Assembly: GCF_001746415.1 (NCBI RefSeq)
Contig: NZ_MEHJ01000001.1
Location: 1,613,001 to 1,677,000, forward strand
DNA length: 64,000 nucleotides
Direction of reading: 5' to 3'
Source: Streptomyces agglomeratus
GTDB taxonomy: Bacteria > Actinomycetota > Actinomycetes > Streptomycetales > Streptomycetaceae
The position numbers and the translations under genes are program-made. This document shows, piece by piece, positions 25,645 to 34,399 of the stretch (positions within the stretch are counted from its first letter, which is position 1; every line of letters begins with the position of its first letter). The notes below the pieces were generated by a model. It was given only the letters and a program-made list of their open reading frames with translations, searched no databases and was not told where the DNA came from.

Positions 25645-26470
25645 ACTGCTCCTCCACCGCGGCCGAGACGATCGTCGTAACGGCCTTGAAAGTACGAATG
25701 CCCTCATACATCGTCGCGCTGGTGTACGCGACACGCCGTTCTGCGGTCGCCTCCACCCCCGGTACCACGGTGGCGACACCCGAAAGGTGCTCCGCGTCGA
25801 ATTCCAGCTCCACGGTGAACGAGCCGCCGCGCACCGGCTCGTGGCGCACGGCCAGAGCCGTCGCCTCCTTGGCGGCGGCCCTGATGTCCGCCGCGGTACG
25901 GGCCGGGGTGCGGCACACCGCGGCGTACCGGGAGACGTAGTCCTTGACCGCGACCTTACGCGCCCCGGGAGCGTACCCCTTCGCGTCCTCGCAGGTCAGG
26001 TCGTCGCCGGTGACAAGGACCACGGGCACGCCGTACTCCGCGACGACGTGGGAGTTGAGCAGCCCCTCACTGGCCCGCTCGCCGTTCACCCACACCCCGG
26101 TGATGGAGTTGGCCAGGTACGTGTGCGCCAGGACGCCCTCGGTGCCGGCGCCGGTGTGGTAGCCGACGAACGCGATGCCGTCCACGTCCCCGTGCTGCAC
26201 ACCTTCGACCATGCTGAGGGATTTGTGCCGCCCTGTGAGCATCTGGGCGCGCTCGTCGAGCTGCTCCAGGAAAAGATTGCGCATGGTCCAGTGCGCCTCG
26301 TTGATGAGCACCTCGTCGGCGCCCCCGTCGAAGAAACCGAGGACGGCCGCGTTGACGTCCGACGTGAACAGGGACCGGCAGCGCTCCCACTGCGGAGTCC
26401 CCGCCAGTACGTCGGCCGGCCAGGTGACGCCGGTCGCGCCCTCCATGTCCGCGCTGATCAGGATCTTCAT
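25637..26470 (-). CDS. M55 family D-aminopeptidase-like (DppA)
   Basis: A 277-residue zinc peptidase of the M55/DppA family. MKILISADMEGATGV (Asp8, Glu10 metal ligands), NEAHWTMRNL, and GYHTGAGTEGVLAHTY with the His ligands. DppA of Bacillus releases D-amino acids such as D-Ala from peptides. First gene of the leftward peptidase operon M55-M20-S9-S66. Together with the LD-carboxypeptidase this hints at turnover of D-amino-acid-containing (cell-wall) peptides, which is inference. Confidence 0.87.
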   Translation of the reverse strand: MKILISADMEGATGVTWPADVLAGTPQWERCRSLFTSDVNAAVLGFFDGGADEVLINEAHWTMRNLFLEQLDERAQMLTGRHKSLSMVEGVQHGDVDGIAFVGYHTGAGTEGVLAHTYLANSITGVWVNGERASEGLLNSHVVAEYGVPVVLVTGDDLTCEDAKGYAPGARKVAVKDYVSRYAAVCRTPARTAADIRAAAKEATALAVRHEPVRGGSFTVELEFDAEHLSGVATVVPGVEATAERRVAYTSATMYEGIRTFKAVTTIVSAAVEEQYG

Positions 26471-26562
26471 GCGGCATCACGTTACGCGCAGCCGCACGCC
26501 CCGGCCAGGTCTGCCGGCGCCACGCGAGGCCCGGTTCCCACGACTCCCGTGCGCTCCACCGC

Positions 26563-27255
26563 TCACCCTCCTCCCGCTCCCGGGGCGGCGCCGCCCGGCA
26601 GTGTCTGGGTGATCCGCCACAGGCGGCGCGGCAGGTCGCCCTCCTCGAAGGCGTGGACCTCACGCAGCTCCCACCCCTCGGCCAGCGCGTCGACGAGGGC
26701 GCGGTCGAAGAAGTGCACCGCGAACCCGCCGTGCTCGAAGATGTCGTCCCCGTGGGCCGTGCCCGCCCCGTAGTGGGCGTCACCGGTGTGCCGGACCGTG
26801 TAGACGAACGTGCCTCCGGGGCGCAGTACCCGCCGTACCTCGTCCGCCAGTTGACGGATCTCGGGCGTCGACAGCGCCATGCACATCAGCAGGTGGGCGA
26901 AGACCGCGTCCACGGATCGGTCGGGCAGCGGCAGCGGGCGGCGCACGTCGTGGACCAGGACACTCACCGAGGAGCCGAGCCCCAACTCCGCTGCGCGTTC
27001 GACCAGTTGATCAAGACCGGCCGAGCTGAAGTCCACGGCGCGGACCGCGAAGCCGCAGCCGGCGAAGTACAGGGCGTCGCGACCGTGCCCCGCCCCCAGC
27101 TCCAGTACGTCCTCGGCGCCCGCCACGCGGAACACCGCGGCGGCGTGGACGGCGGCGGCCGAGGGAGCCTCGCCGTACATTCGGGGATGGCCGGCGTACG
27201 TCCGCTGCCAGTGCTCGCGCTGCGCGTCGGCCGGCTCCCGGCCCTGCTCCGGCAT
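26563..27255 (-). CDS. Class I SAM-dependent methyltransferase
   Basis: A 230-residue methyltransferase with motif I VLELGAGHGRDALYFA, GFAVRAVDFSSAGLDQL, and VDAVFAHLLMCMALSTPEI. The sequence VRRVLRPGGTFVYTVRHTGD places it with the Tellurite-resistance/SAM group (TehB-like). Substrate unknown. Its stop is 92 bases upstream of the M55 start, so it may share transcription with the peptidase operon. Confidence 0.84.
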   Translation of the reverse strand: MPEQGREPADAQREHWQRTYAGHPRMYGEAPSAAAVHAAAVFRVAGAEDVLELGAGHGRDALYFAGCGFAVRAVDFSSAGLDQLVERAAELGLGSSVSVLVHDVRRPLPLPDRSVDAVFAHLLMCMALSTPEIRQLADEVRRVLRPGGTFVYTVRHTGDAHYGAGTAHGDDIFEHGGFAVHFFDRALVDALAEGWELREVHAFEEGDLPRRLWRITQTLPGGAAPGAGGG

Positions 27256-27435
27256 CGTTGCTCCCTGGGGTCCACCGGCGTGCCCCGCACCGGGGCCGGG
27301 CCCAGCGTAGGACCCGGCACCGGACCGGCCCTGCTCAGCGCGCCCGCAGCGGACCGCGAACCCGCCACGTCACTCCGAACGGCCCACGACCGGCCGCCGC
27401 GGCCGAAATCCGCGGGACACCCGTCGTGGGTGCCC

Positions 27436-27478
27436 GGTCGGTGGGGGCCGGGTCGGTGGGGGGTGCCCCGCCGGTGGG
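27436..27478. repeat. G-rich short tandem repeat
   Basis: GGTCGGTGGGGG occurs at 27436-27447 and 27451-27462 (15-base period), followed by a third, degenerate CGGTGGG at 27470-27476. It lies just downstream of the MFS-CnaB gene stop. Confidence 0.6.
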
Positions 27479-27483
27479 TGCCC

Positions 27484-29877
27484 TCAGTCCTCGTGGCCGA
27501 GTTGCAGGTCGCGTTCGGTACGGCCGCCGCCCGCGACCTGGAGCACGGTGGCGACCGGCGGATAACCCGCGGCGATCACCGTGTACTCGCCGGAGGAGAG
27601 GTCGACGAAGCGGAACGTGCCGTCGGGGCCGGTGGTCAGCGTGTCCACCACGTTGCCCCCGGCGTCCAGCAGCGTCACCCGGGCGTCCTCGACGGGCCGT
27701 CCGCCGGTCGCCCGTACGGTGCCGCGCAGCACCGCGCCGCCCGCCAGCTCGATGTCCTGGCGGGTCTCCCGCGACGCCTGCACGCTCACCGGAAGCGCGG
27801 CGGGACGGAACGCGGGCGCGCTCCCGGCCAGGGTGTACTCCCCCGCGACCAGCTCGGTGATGACGTACCCGCCCTCGCGCCCGCTGCGGGTCGACGCGAC
27901 GACCTCTCCCCGTACGTCGGTGAGCGTCACGGCGGCGTCCCGTACCGGTGTCCCGTCCGCCGTGTGCACGGTCCCGGCGAGGCGGCCCGCGCCGCCGAGC
28001 ACCACATCGAGCTCGACGGGCCGTTCCCCCACGGTCACGGTGACGGCCTGCGGCTGGTGCCCGCCGGCCGCCGCGATCATCACGTACGACCCGGACCCGG
28101 CCACGCTCAGCGCGTACCGCCCGTCCTCGCCGCTCGCGCCGCGCCCGACCTGCCGCCCCGATACGTCGATGAGGGTGAGGGCCGCGCGCGGTACGACGCT
28201 GCCGTCGTGGTGCTGGACGGTTCCGCAGACGGGAACGCCCGCCAGGTAGGGGGCGGCGGTGCGGGCCGCCGGGACGGTGGAGGACTCGGCTGCGGGGGCG
28301 TTGTGGGACACCAGCGGTTTCTCCTTGAGGAAGCAGGCGATGAGCAGGCCGAGAACGAGCACCGGCACGAGGTAGAGGAAGATCCGCGGCATGGCCTCGG
28401 CGTACGCGTCGATGTAGGCGTCGCGCAGAGCGGGCTCCATCGCGTGCACGAGCTGCGGGGTGATGGCCGCCGGATCGGGCAGGCCGACGTCCCCGGGCAG
28501 CCGCTCGGCCAGCTCGTCGTCGAGCCGGTGGGCGAAGAGGGTGCCGAAGACGGCGGCGCCCACGCTGCCGCCGACCTGCCGGAAGTAGTTGTGGGCGCTC
28601 GTGGCGGTGCCCAGGTCGGCCGGGGGAACGGAGTTCTGGACGGCGAGGATGAGCACCGGCAGGACGAGCCCGATGCCGATGCCGAGTACGGCCATCCAGA
28701 TGCTGTAGTGCAGCCGCGAGGTGTCGGCCTCCAGCCGGGACAGCAGCCACATGCCGAGCACCGAGCACGCGCTGCCGGCGACCGGGTAGACGCGGTAGCG
28801 GCCGGTGCGGCTGATGAGCTGGCCGGACACGATCGAGGCGACGACCACACCGCCCATCATCGGCAGCATCAGCAGCCCGGACTCGGTGGCGCTGGCACCG
28901 CCGAGCATCTGGAGGAACGTCGGCAGGTAGCCGGCGGCGCCGAAGAGCGCGATGCCGACGACCGCGCCGACGAGGCCGGTGACGGTGAAGACGGAGTCGC
29001 GGAACAGCCGCATCGGCATGAGCGGTTCGGACGCGCAGTGCTCGACGACGACGAACAGCAGAGTCGTTCCGGCGGCTCCGGCCGCGAGGCCGAGGACGAC
29101 GCGCGAGTCCCAGGCGTACTGCGTACCGCCCCAACTGGTCAGCAGCACCAGGCAGGTGGAGGCGGCCGCGAGCAGCAACGCGCCCAGTACGTCGAGCCTC
29201 GGCCGTACGCGGGGCTTGGGGAGCTTCAGTGCGACGGCGATGACGGCCATGGTGACCAGGCCGAACGGGACGTTGATGTAGAAGCACCAGCGCCAGGACG
29301 CGTGGTCGGTGAAGAAGCCGCCGAGCAGCGGTCCGGCCACCGACGCGAGGCCGAACACGGCGCCGATGAGGCCCATGAAGCGGCCCCGGTCCCGGGGCGG
29401 CACGATGTCGGCGATGATCGCCTGGACGCCGATCATGAGGCCGCCGGCGCCGACGCCCTGAAGGGCGCGGAAGGCGATGAGCTGGTCCATGGTGCGCGAC
29501 CAGCCGGCCAGCGCCGAGCCGACGACGAAGACGGCGATCGCGAACTGGAAGACACCTTTGCGGCCGAACAGGTCACCCAGTTTCCCGTAGACGGGCAGGC
29601 CGATCGTGGCGGTGAGCAGATAGGCGGTGATGGCCCACGACATCCGGTCCAGGCCCTGGAGTTCACCGACGATCTTCGGGAGGGCGGTGGCGACGATCAT
29701 CTGCTCCAGCGCCGCGAGGAGCAGCGCGAGCATCAGCCCGAAGAACACCAGCCGGACCCGCCCCGGACTGAGGGGCCGGGTCCCGGCGTCCGCCGGGTCG
29801 GGGAGTCGCGGTGGGGGCGCCGACGGCTCGACGGCGCCGCCCGCCGCGTCCGCCTTCACCAGAGTGATCCCGCCCAC
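27484..29877 (-). CDS. DHA2-type MFS transporter fused to three carboxypeptidase-regulatory (CnaB-like) repeats
   Basis: A 797-residue membrane protein. Residues about 30-510 are a 14-helix EmrB/QacA drug-proton antiporter: [16 protein letters not shown] in TM1, [11 protein letters not shown] after TM2, [16 protein letters not shown] (motif C). The last 250 residues are three Ig-like carboxypeptidase-regulatory repeats, each with a G-V/T-V start and a DGxYxF/L or similar turn (about 545, 630, 710). The repeats would lie on the face where the C-terminus ends. Start GTG 29877 with GAGGGGAG upstream; ATG 29919 is in frame but has no RBS. Substrate unknown. Confidence 0.86.
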   Translation of the reverse strand: MGGITLVKADAAGGAVEPSAPPPRLPDPADAGTRPLSPGRVRLVFFGLMLALLLAALEQMIVATALPKIVGELQGLDRMSWAITAYLLTATIGLPVYGKLGDLFGRKGVFQFAIAVFVVGSALAGWSRTMDQLIAFRALQGVGAGGLMIGVQAIIADIVPPRDRGRFMGLIGAVFGLASVAGPLLGGFFTDHASWRWCFYINVPFGLVTMAVIAVALKLPKPRVRPRLDVLGALLLAAASTCLVLLTSWGGTQYAWDSRVVLGLAAGAAGTTLLFVVVEHCASEPLMPMRLFRDSVFTVTGLVGAVVGIALFGAAGYLPTFLQMLGGASATESGLLMLPMMGGVVVASIVSGQLISRTGRYRVYPVAGSACSVLGMWLLSRLEADTSRLHYSIWMAVLGIGIGLVLPVLILAVQNSVPPADLGTATSAHNYFRQVGGSVGAAVFGTLFAHRLDDELAERLPGDVGLPDPAAITPQLVHAMEPALRDAYIDAYAEAMPRIFLYLVPVLVLGLLIACFLKEKPLVSHNAPAAESSTVPAARTAAPYLAGVPVCGTVQHHDGSVVPRAALTLIDVSGRQVGRGASGEDGRYALSVAGSGSYVMIAAAGGHQPQAVTVTVGERPVELDVVLGGAGRLAGTVHTADGTPVRDAAVTLTDVRGEVVASTRSGREGGYVITELVAGEYTLAGSAPAFRPAALPVSVQASRETRQDIELAGGAVLRGTVRATGGRPVEDARVTLLDAGGNVVDTLTTGPDGTFRFVDLSSGEYTVIAAGYPPVATVLQVAGGGRTERDLQLGHED

Positions 29878-30056
29878 GTACCGCTCCCCTCGTCGCACTG
29901 CGCCGCCCTTTTCTCGCATTGCGCGACAACAGGGAGCAAGCGGGGCGATCGGGGCAGGAGGCGTACGCGGGCGGCTTCACCCCCGGTGGGAGCCCCTGCG
30001 GCGCACTACCGGCGCGCCGGGAAGACCACTCGAACCGGTGACGACTGCCGGGTGGC

Positions 30057-30500
30057 CTACTTCTCCACGTGTGCGGCGAGGTTGGCGAGCAGGGCGTCGT
30101 AGATCCGGCCCAGCCCCTTGGGCGCGAACGTCCTCTCGAAGAAGCCCCCGATGCCGCCCGCGCCGTTCCACACGGTGCTGACGACGGCCTTCGATTTGCC
30201 CTCGCCGGCCGGGGTGACGGTCCAGGTGGTGACCATGGACGAGTTGCGGTCCTTCTCGACGAGCTGCCCGTCGGTCGGTTCGGTCACCTCGAGTAGGCAG
30301 TCGCGGACGCGCTTGCTGGTGGCCTGGAGCTTCCAGTGGACGAGGGTGCCCTCGCCGTCGCCGCCCTCGCGCACCTCGTACTCGGAGAAGTGCTCGGGCA
30401 GGAGCTTCTCGCGCGCGCCGCTGTAGTCGGCCAGCGTGTCGAACACCGTCTCCGCATCCGCCGCGATGATCCGCTCCGTGGTGGCCTCGACCTGCGCCAT
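30057..30500 (-). CDS. SRPBCC family protein
   Basis: A 147-residue START/Bet v1-fold protein: MAQVEATTERIIAADAETVF, then DYSGAREKLLPEHFSEYEVRE and a long C-terminal helix (FFERTFAPKGLGRIYDALLANL). This fold holds a hydrophobic ligand; it is like actinobacterial polyketide-cyclase-like or lipid-carrier proteins. Ligand unknown. GGAGGAA lies 5 bases ahead of the ATG. Divergent from the radical SAM gene. Confidence 0.85.
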   Translation of the reverse strand: MAQVEATTERIIAADAETVFDTLADYSGAREKLLPEHFSEYEVREGGDGEGTLVHWKLQATSKRVRDCLLEVTEPTDGQLVEKDRNSSMVTTWTVTPAGEGKSKAVVSTVWNGAGGIGGFFERTFAPKGLGRIYDALLANLAAHVEK

Positions 30501-30593
30501 GCCTGTTCCTCCAGCACTTCGGTTTTCAAGGGTGCGGCTTACCCAACCACCTCCCACGCGGCCGCCCAAAATCGGGGTTGCACCACAGAAGGG

Positions 30594-30605
30594 GAACATG
30601 TGTTC
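30594..30605. promoter_or_regulatory. LexA (SOS) box upstream of the radical SAM gene
   Basis: GAACATGTGTTC fits the actinobacterial LexA site GAAC-N4-GTTC exactly. It lies between TTGCAC (30578-30583) and TTCTAT (30603-30608), a plausible promoter, and 33 bases before the ATG. In mycobacteria the Rv2578c relative is, as I recall, reported among DNA-damage-induced genes. Confidence 0.6.
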
Positions 30606-30638
30606 TATTCTGTGGTCAGTGCTACCGAGGAGGCGCAC

Positions 30639-31669
30639 ATGCGCTGGAACAATCTGGCCGAAAACCCCACCACCACCGGGGAGGCCGCGCTCTTCGGAAC
30701 GGACGCGGTGACCACCCGTACCTTCGACACCCCGGAATTCCGGGGGATCACCTTCCACGAGGTACGCGCCCGCTCGATCATGAACCGGGTGCCGGGCGCC
30801 TCACGCATGCCGTTCGAATGGACGGTCAATCCGTACCGGGGCTGCACGCACGCATGCGTCTACTGTTTCGCCCGCAAGACCCACACCTATCTGGATCTGG
30901 ACACGGGCCTGGACTTCGACTCCCAGATCATCGTGAAGATCAACGCGCCGGAGCTGCTGCGCGGTCAGCTCGCGTCCAGCCGCTGGCAGGGCGCGCACAT
31001 CGCGATGGGTACGAACGTCGACTGCTACCAGCGCGCCGAGGGCCGCTACCGCCTGATGCCCGGCATCATCGCCGCCCTGCGCGACCGCGCGAACCCCTTC
31101 TCGATCCTGACCAAGGGGACGCTGATCCTGCGCGACCTCGACCTGCTGGTGCAGGCCGCCGAGGTGACCGAGGTCGGCATCTCCGTCTCCGTCGGCTTCA
31201 CGGACCAGGAGCTGTGGCGCACGGTCGAGCCGGGCACACCCTCCCCCGAGCGCCGTCTGGACGTCGTACGCACGCTCACGGACCACGGCATCGGCTGCGG
31301 CGTCCTGATGGCACCAGTCATCCCCTTCCTCGGGACTCCCCCGACCAGCTGCGCGCCACCGTCCGGGCGATCGCCGTCTCGGGCGCGACCTCGGTGACCC
31401 CGCTGGTCCTGCATCTGCGGCCGGGAGCGCGCGAATGGTTCATGGCGTGGCTGGGGAAGCATCATCCCCACCTCGTGCGGCGGTACGAGCGGCTGTACGC
31501 CGAGGGGGCGTACGCCCCCAAGTGGTACCAGCGGCGGATCACCCGTCAGGTGCACGAGCTGGCGACCGAGTTCGGCATAGGCCCGTCGGGGCCTGGCGCG
31601 CGCCGGCGCGTTCCCGCGACGGCGACGGAGCCGGAGGCTTCCGGCCCCACCCAGCTCACTCTGCTCTGA
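30639..31669 (+). pseudogene. Rv2578c-family radical SAM protein, one frameshift
   Basis: An iron-sulfur radical SAM protein of the Rv2578c/SplB-like group: MRWNNLAENPTTTGEAALFG start, NPYRGCTHACVYCFARKTH with the CxxxCxxC cluster cysteines, and ITKGTLILRDLDLL. The frame breaks near 31333-31336: the first frame runs past PVIPFLG into 31397, while the homologous text (DSPDQLRATVRAIA) continues in the next frame to 31669. Loss of one G from GGGG explains it. Restored length is about 343 residues, normal for the family. RBS GAGGAGG at 30627-30633. Its role may be in DNA repair. Confidence 0.8.
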
Positions 31670-31798
31670 CGCCCGGCAGCCCGGGACGCCACGACAGCCA
31701 CAAAGCGGTCAGATCATCTTTTTCCGGGCTCCCTTCCGGCACGATGCGGCAGGGGCTGTGTCACTCACAGCCACGTTCCCCGCAGCACGGGAGGCCAA

Positions 31799-33391
31799 GT
31801 GAAGAAACGCGCAGGAGTTCTGATCGCCGCCGGAGTGACGATGGCCGCACTGGTCGCGACCGTACCGCCCGCCGTCTCGGCGGACGCCGGTGCCGCTCCC
31901 GGCCCGGACGCCGGGCGCACCGCGCTCGTGTGGAAGGGCTGCGGCACCAAGACCTACCCGAAGCTCCAGTGCGCGTCGGTCGAGGTGCCCCTGGACCACG
32001 TGGATCCGCGCGGCGAGAAGATCACCCTCGCCCTGTCGCGCATCCGGCACACCGCGAAGACCTTCCAGGGCCCCCTGCTCGTCAATCCGGGCGGTCCCGG
32101 CGGCAGTGGCCGGTCGCTGGCCGGTTTCGTCGCGGCGGCGCTGCCGGGGAAGGTGGCGGCGCAGTACGACGTCATCGGCTTCGACCCGCGCGGCGTGGGC
32201 GCCAGCGAACCGGCCCTGGACTGCCGTCCCGGGCACTTCGCGGCCGTGCGGCCGGATTCGGTGCCGCGCGACGAGCGGGACGAGCGGGCCGGCCTCGACC
32301 GGGCGCGGGCGTTCGCGAAGGCGTGCGGCGACAAGTACGGCGCCGTGCTGCCGCACATCGGCACCGTGAGCGCCGCCAGGGACCTGGACGTCGTCCGCCG
32401 GGCGCTCGGCGCGCGGCAGATCAGCTACTTCGGCTACTCGTACGGCACCTACCTCGGCGCCGTGTACGCCAAGCTCCACCCGCGGCGGGTGCGGCGGATC
32501 GTCCTCGACAGCGTCGTCGACCCGTCCGGTGCCTGGTACGCCAACAACCTCGCGCAGGACCACGCCTTCGACGCGCGGCACAAGGCGTTCGCCGCCTGGG
32601 TGGCGAAGCACGACCCGGTGTACCGGCTCGGCGGCGACCCGGCCGAGGTCGAGGCGAAGTGGTACGCGATGCGTGAGGCGGTGCGCCGGAGCCCGGCGGG
32701 CGGGAAGGTGGGCCCGGCCGAGCTGGAGGACACGTTCCTGCCCGGGGGGTACTTCAACGGCTACTGGCCGCACCTCGCCGAGGCGTTTGCGTCGTACGTG
32801 AACGAGAAGGACGCGGCCCCGCTGGTCGCGGCGTACAAGCAGTTCGGCGCGACGGACGCCGCCGGGCACAACGGGTACAGCGTCTACACGTCGGTGCAGT
32901 GCCGGGACGCGGCGTGGCCGCGCGACTGGGACACGTGGCGCGAGGACAACTGGGACGTGCACGAGAAGGCGCCGTTCTCGACCTGGAACAACGCCTGGTA
33001 CAACGCGCCGTGCGCGTTCTGGCCGACCCCGTCGCTGACTCCGCCGGACGTCTCGAACGAGGAGCTGCCGCCCGCGCTCCTGTTCCAGGCGACGGAAGAC
33101 GCGGCCACGCCGTACGACGGCGGCGTCGCCCTCCACCGGATGCTGTCCCGCTCGGCACTGGTCGTCGAGACGGGCGGCGGCAACCACGGCGTCACCCTGA
33201 GCGGAAACGCCTGCCTGGACCTGCACTTGGCGCACTACCTCGCGACGGGCGAGGTGCCGCGCCGGGCGGCCGGCGGCGACGCGGACGCGGTCTGCGACGC
33301 GCCGGCGGACCCGAAGCCGCTGCCGGCCGAGCGGGCGGCGGTCCCGTCGAGGGGCGGCACCCTGCACGGCCTGCTGGGCTTCCGGGGCTGA
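31799..33391 (+). CDS. Secreted alpha/beta hydrolase (tripeptidyl aminopeptidase / SlpD-like)
   Basis: A 530-residue exported serine hydrolase. Signal peptide: KKR start, a hydrophobic core (about 6-20), cleavage near VSADAG. Alpha/beta fold with oxyanion LLVNPGGPGGSG, nucleophile Ser in ISYFGYSYGTYLGAV, and C-terminal TAP-like domain with TEDAATPYDGG (Asp) and GGGNHGVT (His). Streptomyces relatives release tripeptides from protein N-termini. GTG start; weak RBS GGGAGG. Ends before a hairpin terminator. Confidence 0.9.
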   Translation: MKKRAGVLIAAGVTMAALVATVPPAVSADAGAAPGPDAGRTALVWKGCGTKTYPKLQCASVEVPLDHVDPRGEKITLALSRIRHTAKTFQGPLLVNPGGPGGSGRSLAGFVAAALPGKVAAQYDVIGFDPRGVGASEPALDCRPGHFAAVRPDSVPRDERDERAGLDRARAFAKACGDKYGAVLPHIGTVSAARDLDVVRRALGARQISYFGYSYGTYLGAVYAKLHPRRVRRIVLDSVVDPSGAWYANNLAQDHAFDARHKAFAAWVAKHDPVYRLGGDPAEVEAKWYAMREAVRRSPAGGKVGPAELEDTFLPGGYFNGYWPHLAEAFASYVNEKDAAPLVAAYKQFGATDAAGHNGYSVYTSVQCRDAAWPRDWDTWREDNWDVHEKAPFSTWNNAWYNAPCAFWPTPSLTPPDVSNEELPPALLFQATEDAATPYDGGVALHRMLSRSALVVETGGGNHGVTLSGNACLDLHLAHYLATGEVPRRAAGGDADAVCDAPADPKPLPAERAAVPSRGGTLHGLLGFRG

Positions 33392-33399
33392 CGCGGCCG

Positions 33400-33432
33400 G
33401 GAGCCGGGCGCCGGGGCCCGGCGTCCGGCTCC
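33400..33432. terminator. Terminator between hydrolase and HEAT gene
   Basis: GGAGCCGG and CCGGCTCC arms continue inward as CGCCGGG/CCCGGCG with one mismatch each side. It sits between convergent genes and likely stops both. Confidence 0.7.
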
Positions 33433-33485
33433 TCCACCGCCTACCCCGCGCGGGAGCACACCCCCCGAGGACTCCCCCGTACGCG

Positions 33486-34064
33486 TCAGGCGAGCCGGCC
33501 GAGGGCGGCGGAGGCGGCCGCGCCCAGGCGGGGGTGATCCAGCGCCGCCTCCAGCACCGGGCGCGCGCGGGGGTCCCGCAGCCTGCCCAGGCCCTCGACA
33601 CAGGCGAGCGCCACGCGCCAGTGCGGGTTGTCCGGGGCTAGGAGGCCGCGCAGGGTGGTGATCAGCGCCGGTACGGTCTCGGGCGCCCGGAGCTCGGTGA
33701 GCAGCCGCACCGGGTGCAGTGCGTACGCCGTACGCAGTGCGTTGGTGGCGAGCGCGGCCGCCGCCCGGGCGGTCCGGGGATCCCGCAGCCGGGCCAGCGC
33801 GTACGCGGCGGATACGCACCGCTGCGGGTCCCGGTGGTTGAGGAGCAGCACCAGCGTCTCGAAGGCCCGCCGGTCCCCCGCGCACCCCAGGCGGAACGCT
33901 GCTATCTCACGGGCCCACAGGGGGCGTTCGGTCTCGGTGAGGACCCTCGCCAGTTCCTCCCGGTCCCCGGTGGCCAGCAGCCGCTCGTACGCCGCCGGAC
34001 CGTCCGGCCCGGACCGTGCCTCGTCCCGTACCCGGTCGGCGAGCGACCGCAGCTCCTCGTCCAT
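33486..34064 (-). CDS. HEAT-repeat protein
   Basis: A 192-residue all-helical protein of HEAT-like repeats. REIAAFRLGCAGDRRAFETL, RCVSAAYALARLRDPRTARA and RVALACVEGLGRLRDPRARP are three successive repeats, plus partial ones. No catalytic motif; such proteins scaffold other proteins or bind phosphorylated tetrapyrrole or other targets. Start is taken as ATG 34064 (MDEELRSLADRV); a longer in-frame start at 34103 lies in what looks like promoter DNA. Sits next to the ethylmalonyl-CoA region. Confidence 0.72.
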   Translation of the reverse strand: MDEELRSLADRVRDEARSGPDGPAAYERLLATGDREELARVLTETERPLWAREIAAFRLGCAGDRRAFETLVLLLNHRDPQRCVSAAYALARLRDPRTARAAAALATNALRTAYALHPVRLLTELRAPETVPALITTLRGLLAPDNPHWRVALACVEGLGRLRDPRARPVLEAALDHPRLGAAASAALGRLA

Positions 34065-34399
34065 GCCCGCAAGCGTATGCAGCGCACACGCGTCCCAGAT
34101 CACATCTCGCCAGGTCTGGCGCGCTCGTTACTCGCCGGTTACTCTCAAGCGAGCGGGTCACCCCCCGCTGAATGATCACCTCATGGCGGCCTGGTGACGC
34201 AGCCGCCGGAGTGTTTTGTCGGTTCGGTGTTTTCTTCCACGACGTGACCCCGGGACAGGGGCCGTCGGCCCCGCAGCTCGACCTGCCCGCGCTCCGAGCG
34301 CACCTTCCGCACGCAACTTCCTTACGCCCTACGCCCCGTGGCGTACCCCGGCGCGGTGCGTGTGCCCCTCAGTCGTCACTCATTCTCTGGAGTCCCGTG
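34065..34399. other. Intergenic region before the hydroxyacyl-CoA dehydrogenase gene
   Basis: A 335-base gap between the divergent HEAT gene and the dehydrogenase. It holds a 14-base palindrome CGCCAGGTCTGGCG (34108-34121) and two direct GTTACTC copies 11 bases apart (34127-34133, 34138-34144), described separately. From 34200 to 34399 I see T-rich stretches (GTGTTTTGTCGG) but no convincing -35/-10 pair or gene. Confidence 0.5.
34108..34144. promoter_or_regulatory. Candidate operator cluster before hydroxyacyl-CoA dehydrogenase
   Basis: The perfect two-base-spaced palindrome CGCCAG-GT-CTGGCG is followed 5 bases later by direct repeats GTTACTC...GTTACTC exactly 11 bases apart, one helical turn. 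Such arrangements suit binding of a dimeric or tandem regulator. No regulator can be named; the neighbouring TetR gene product is a candidate. Confidence 0.4.

Noticed and set aside
27436..27478. G-quadruplex
   Set aside because: G runs are present but the loop before the last GGG is 12 bases long, so the motif does not fit the usual rule.
26653..30102. A very long plus-strand open frame (over 1100 codons)
   Set aside because: It lies antisense to four well-recognised minus-strand genes and arises from the high GC content, where stop codons are rare. Its translation is Arg/Gly/Pro-rich with no family match.
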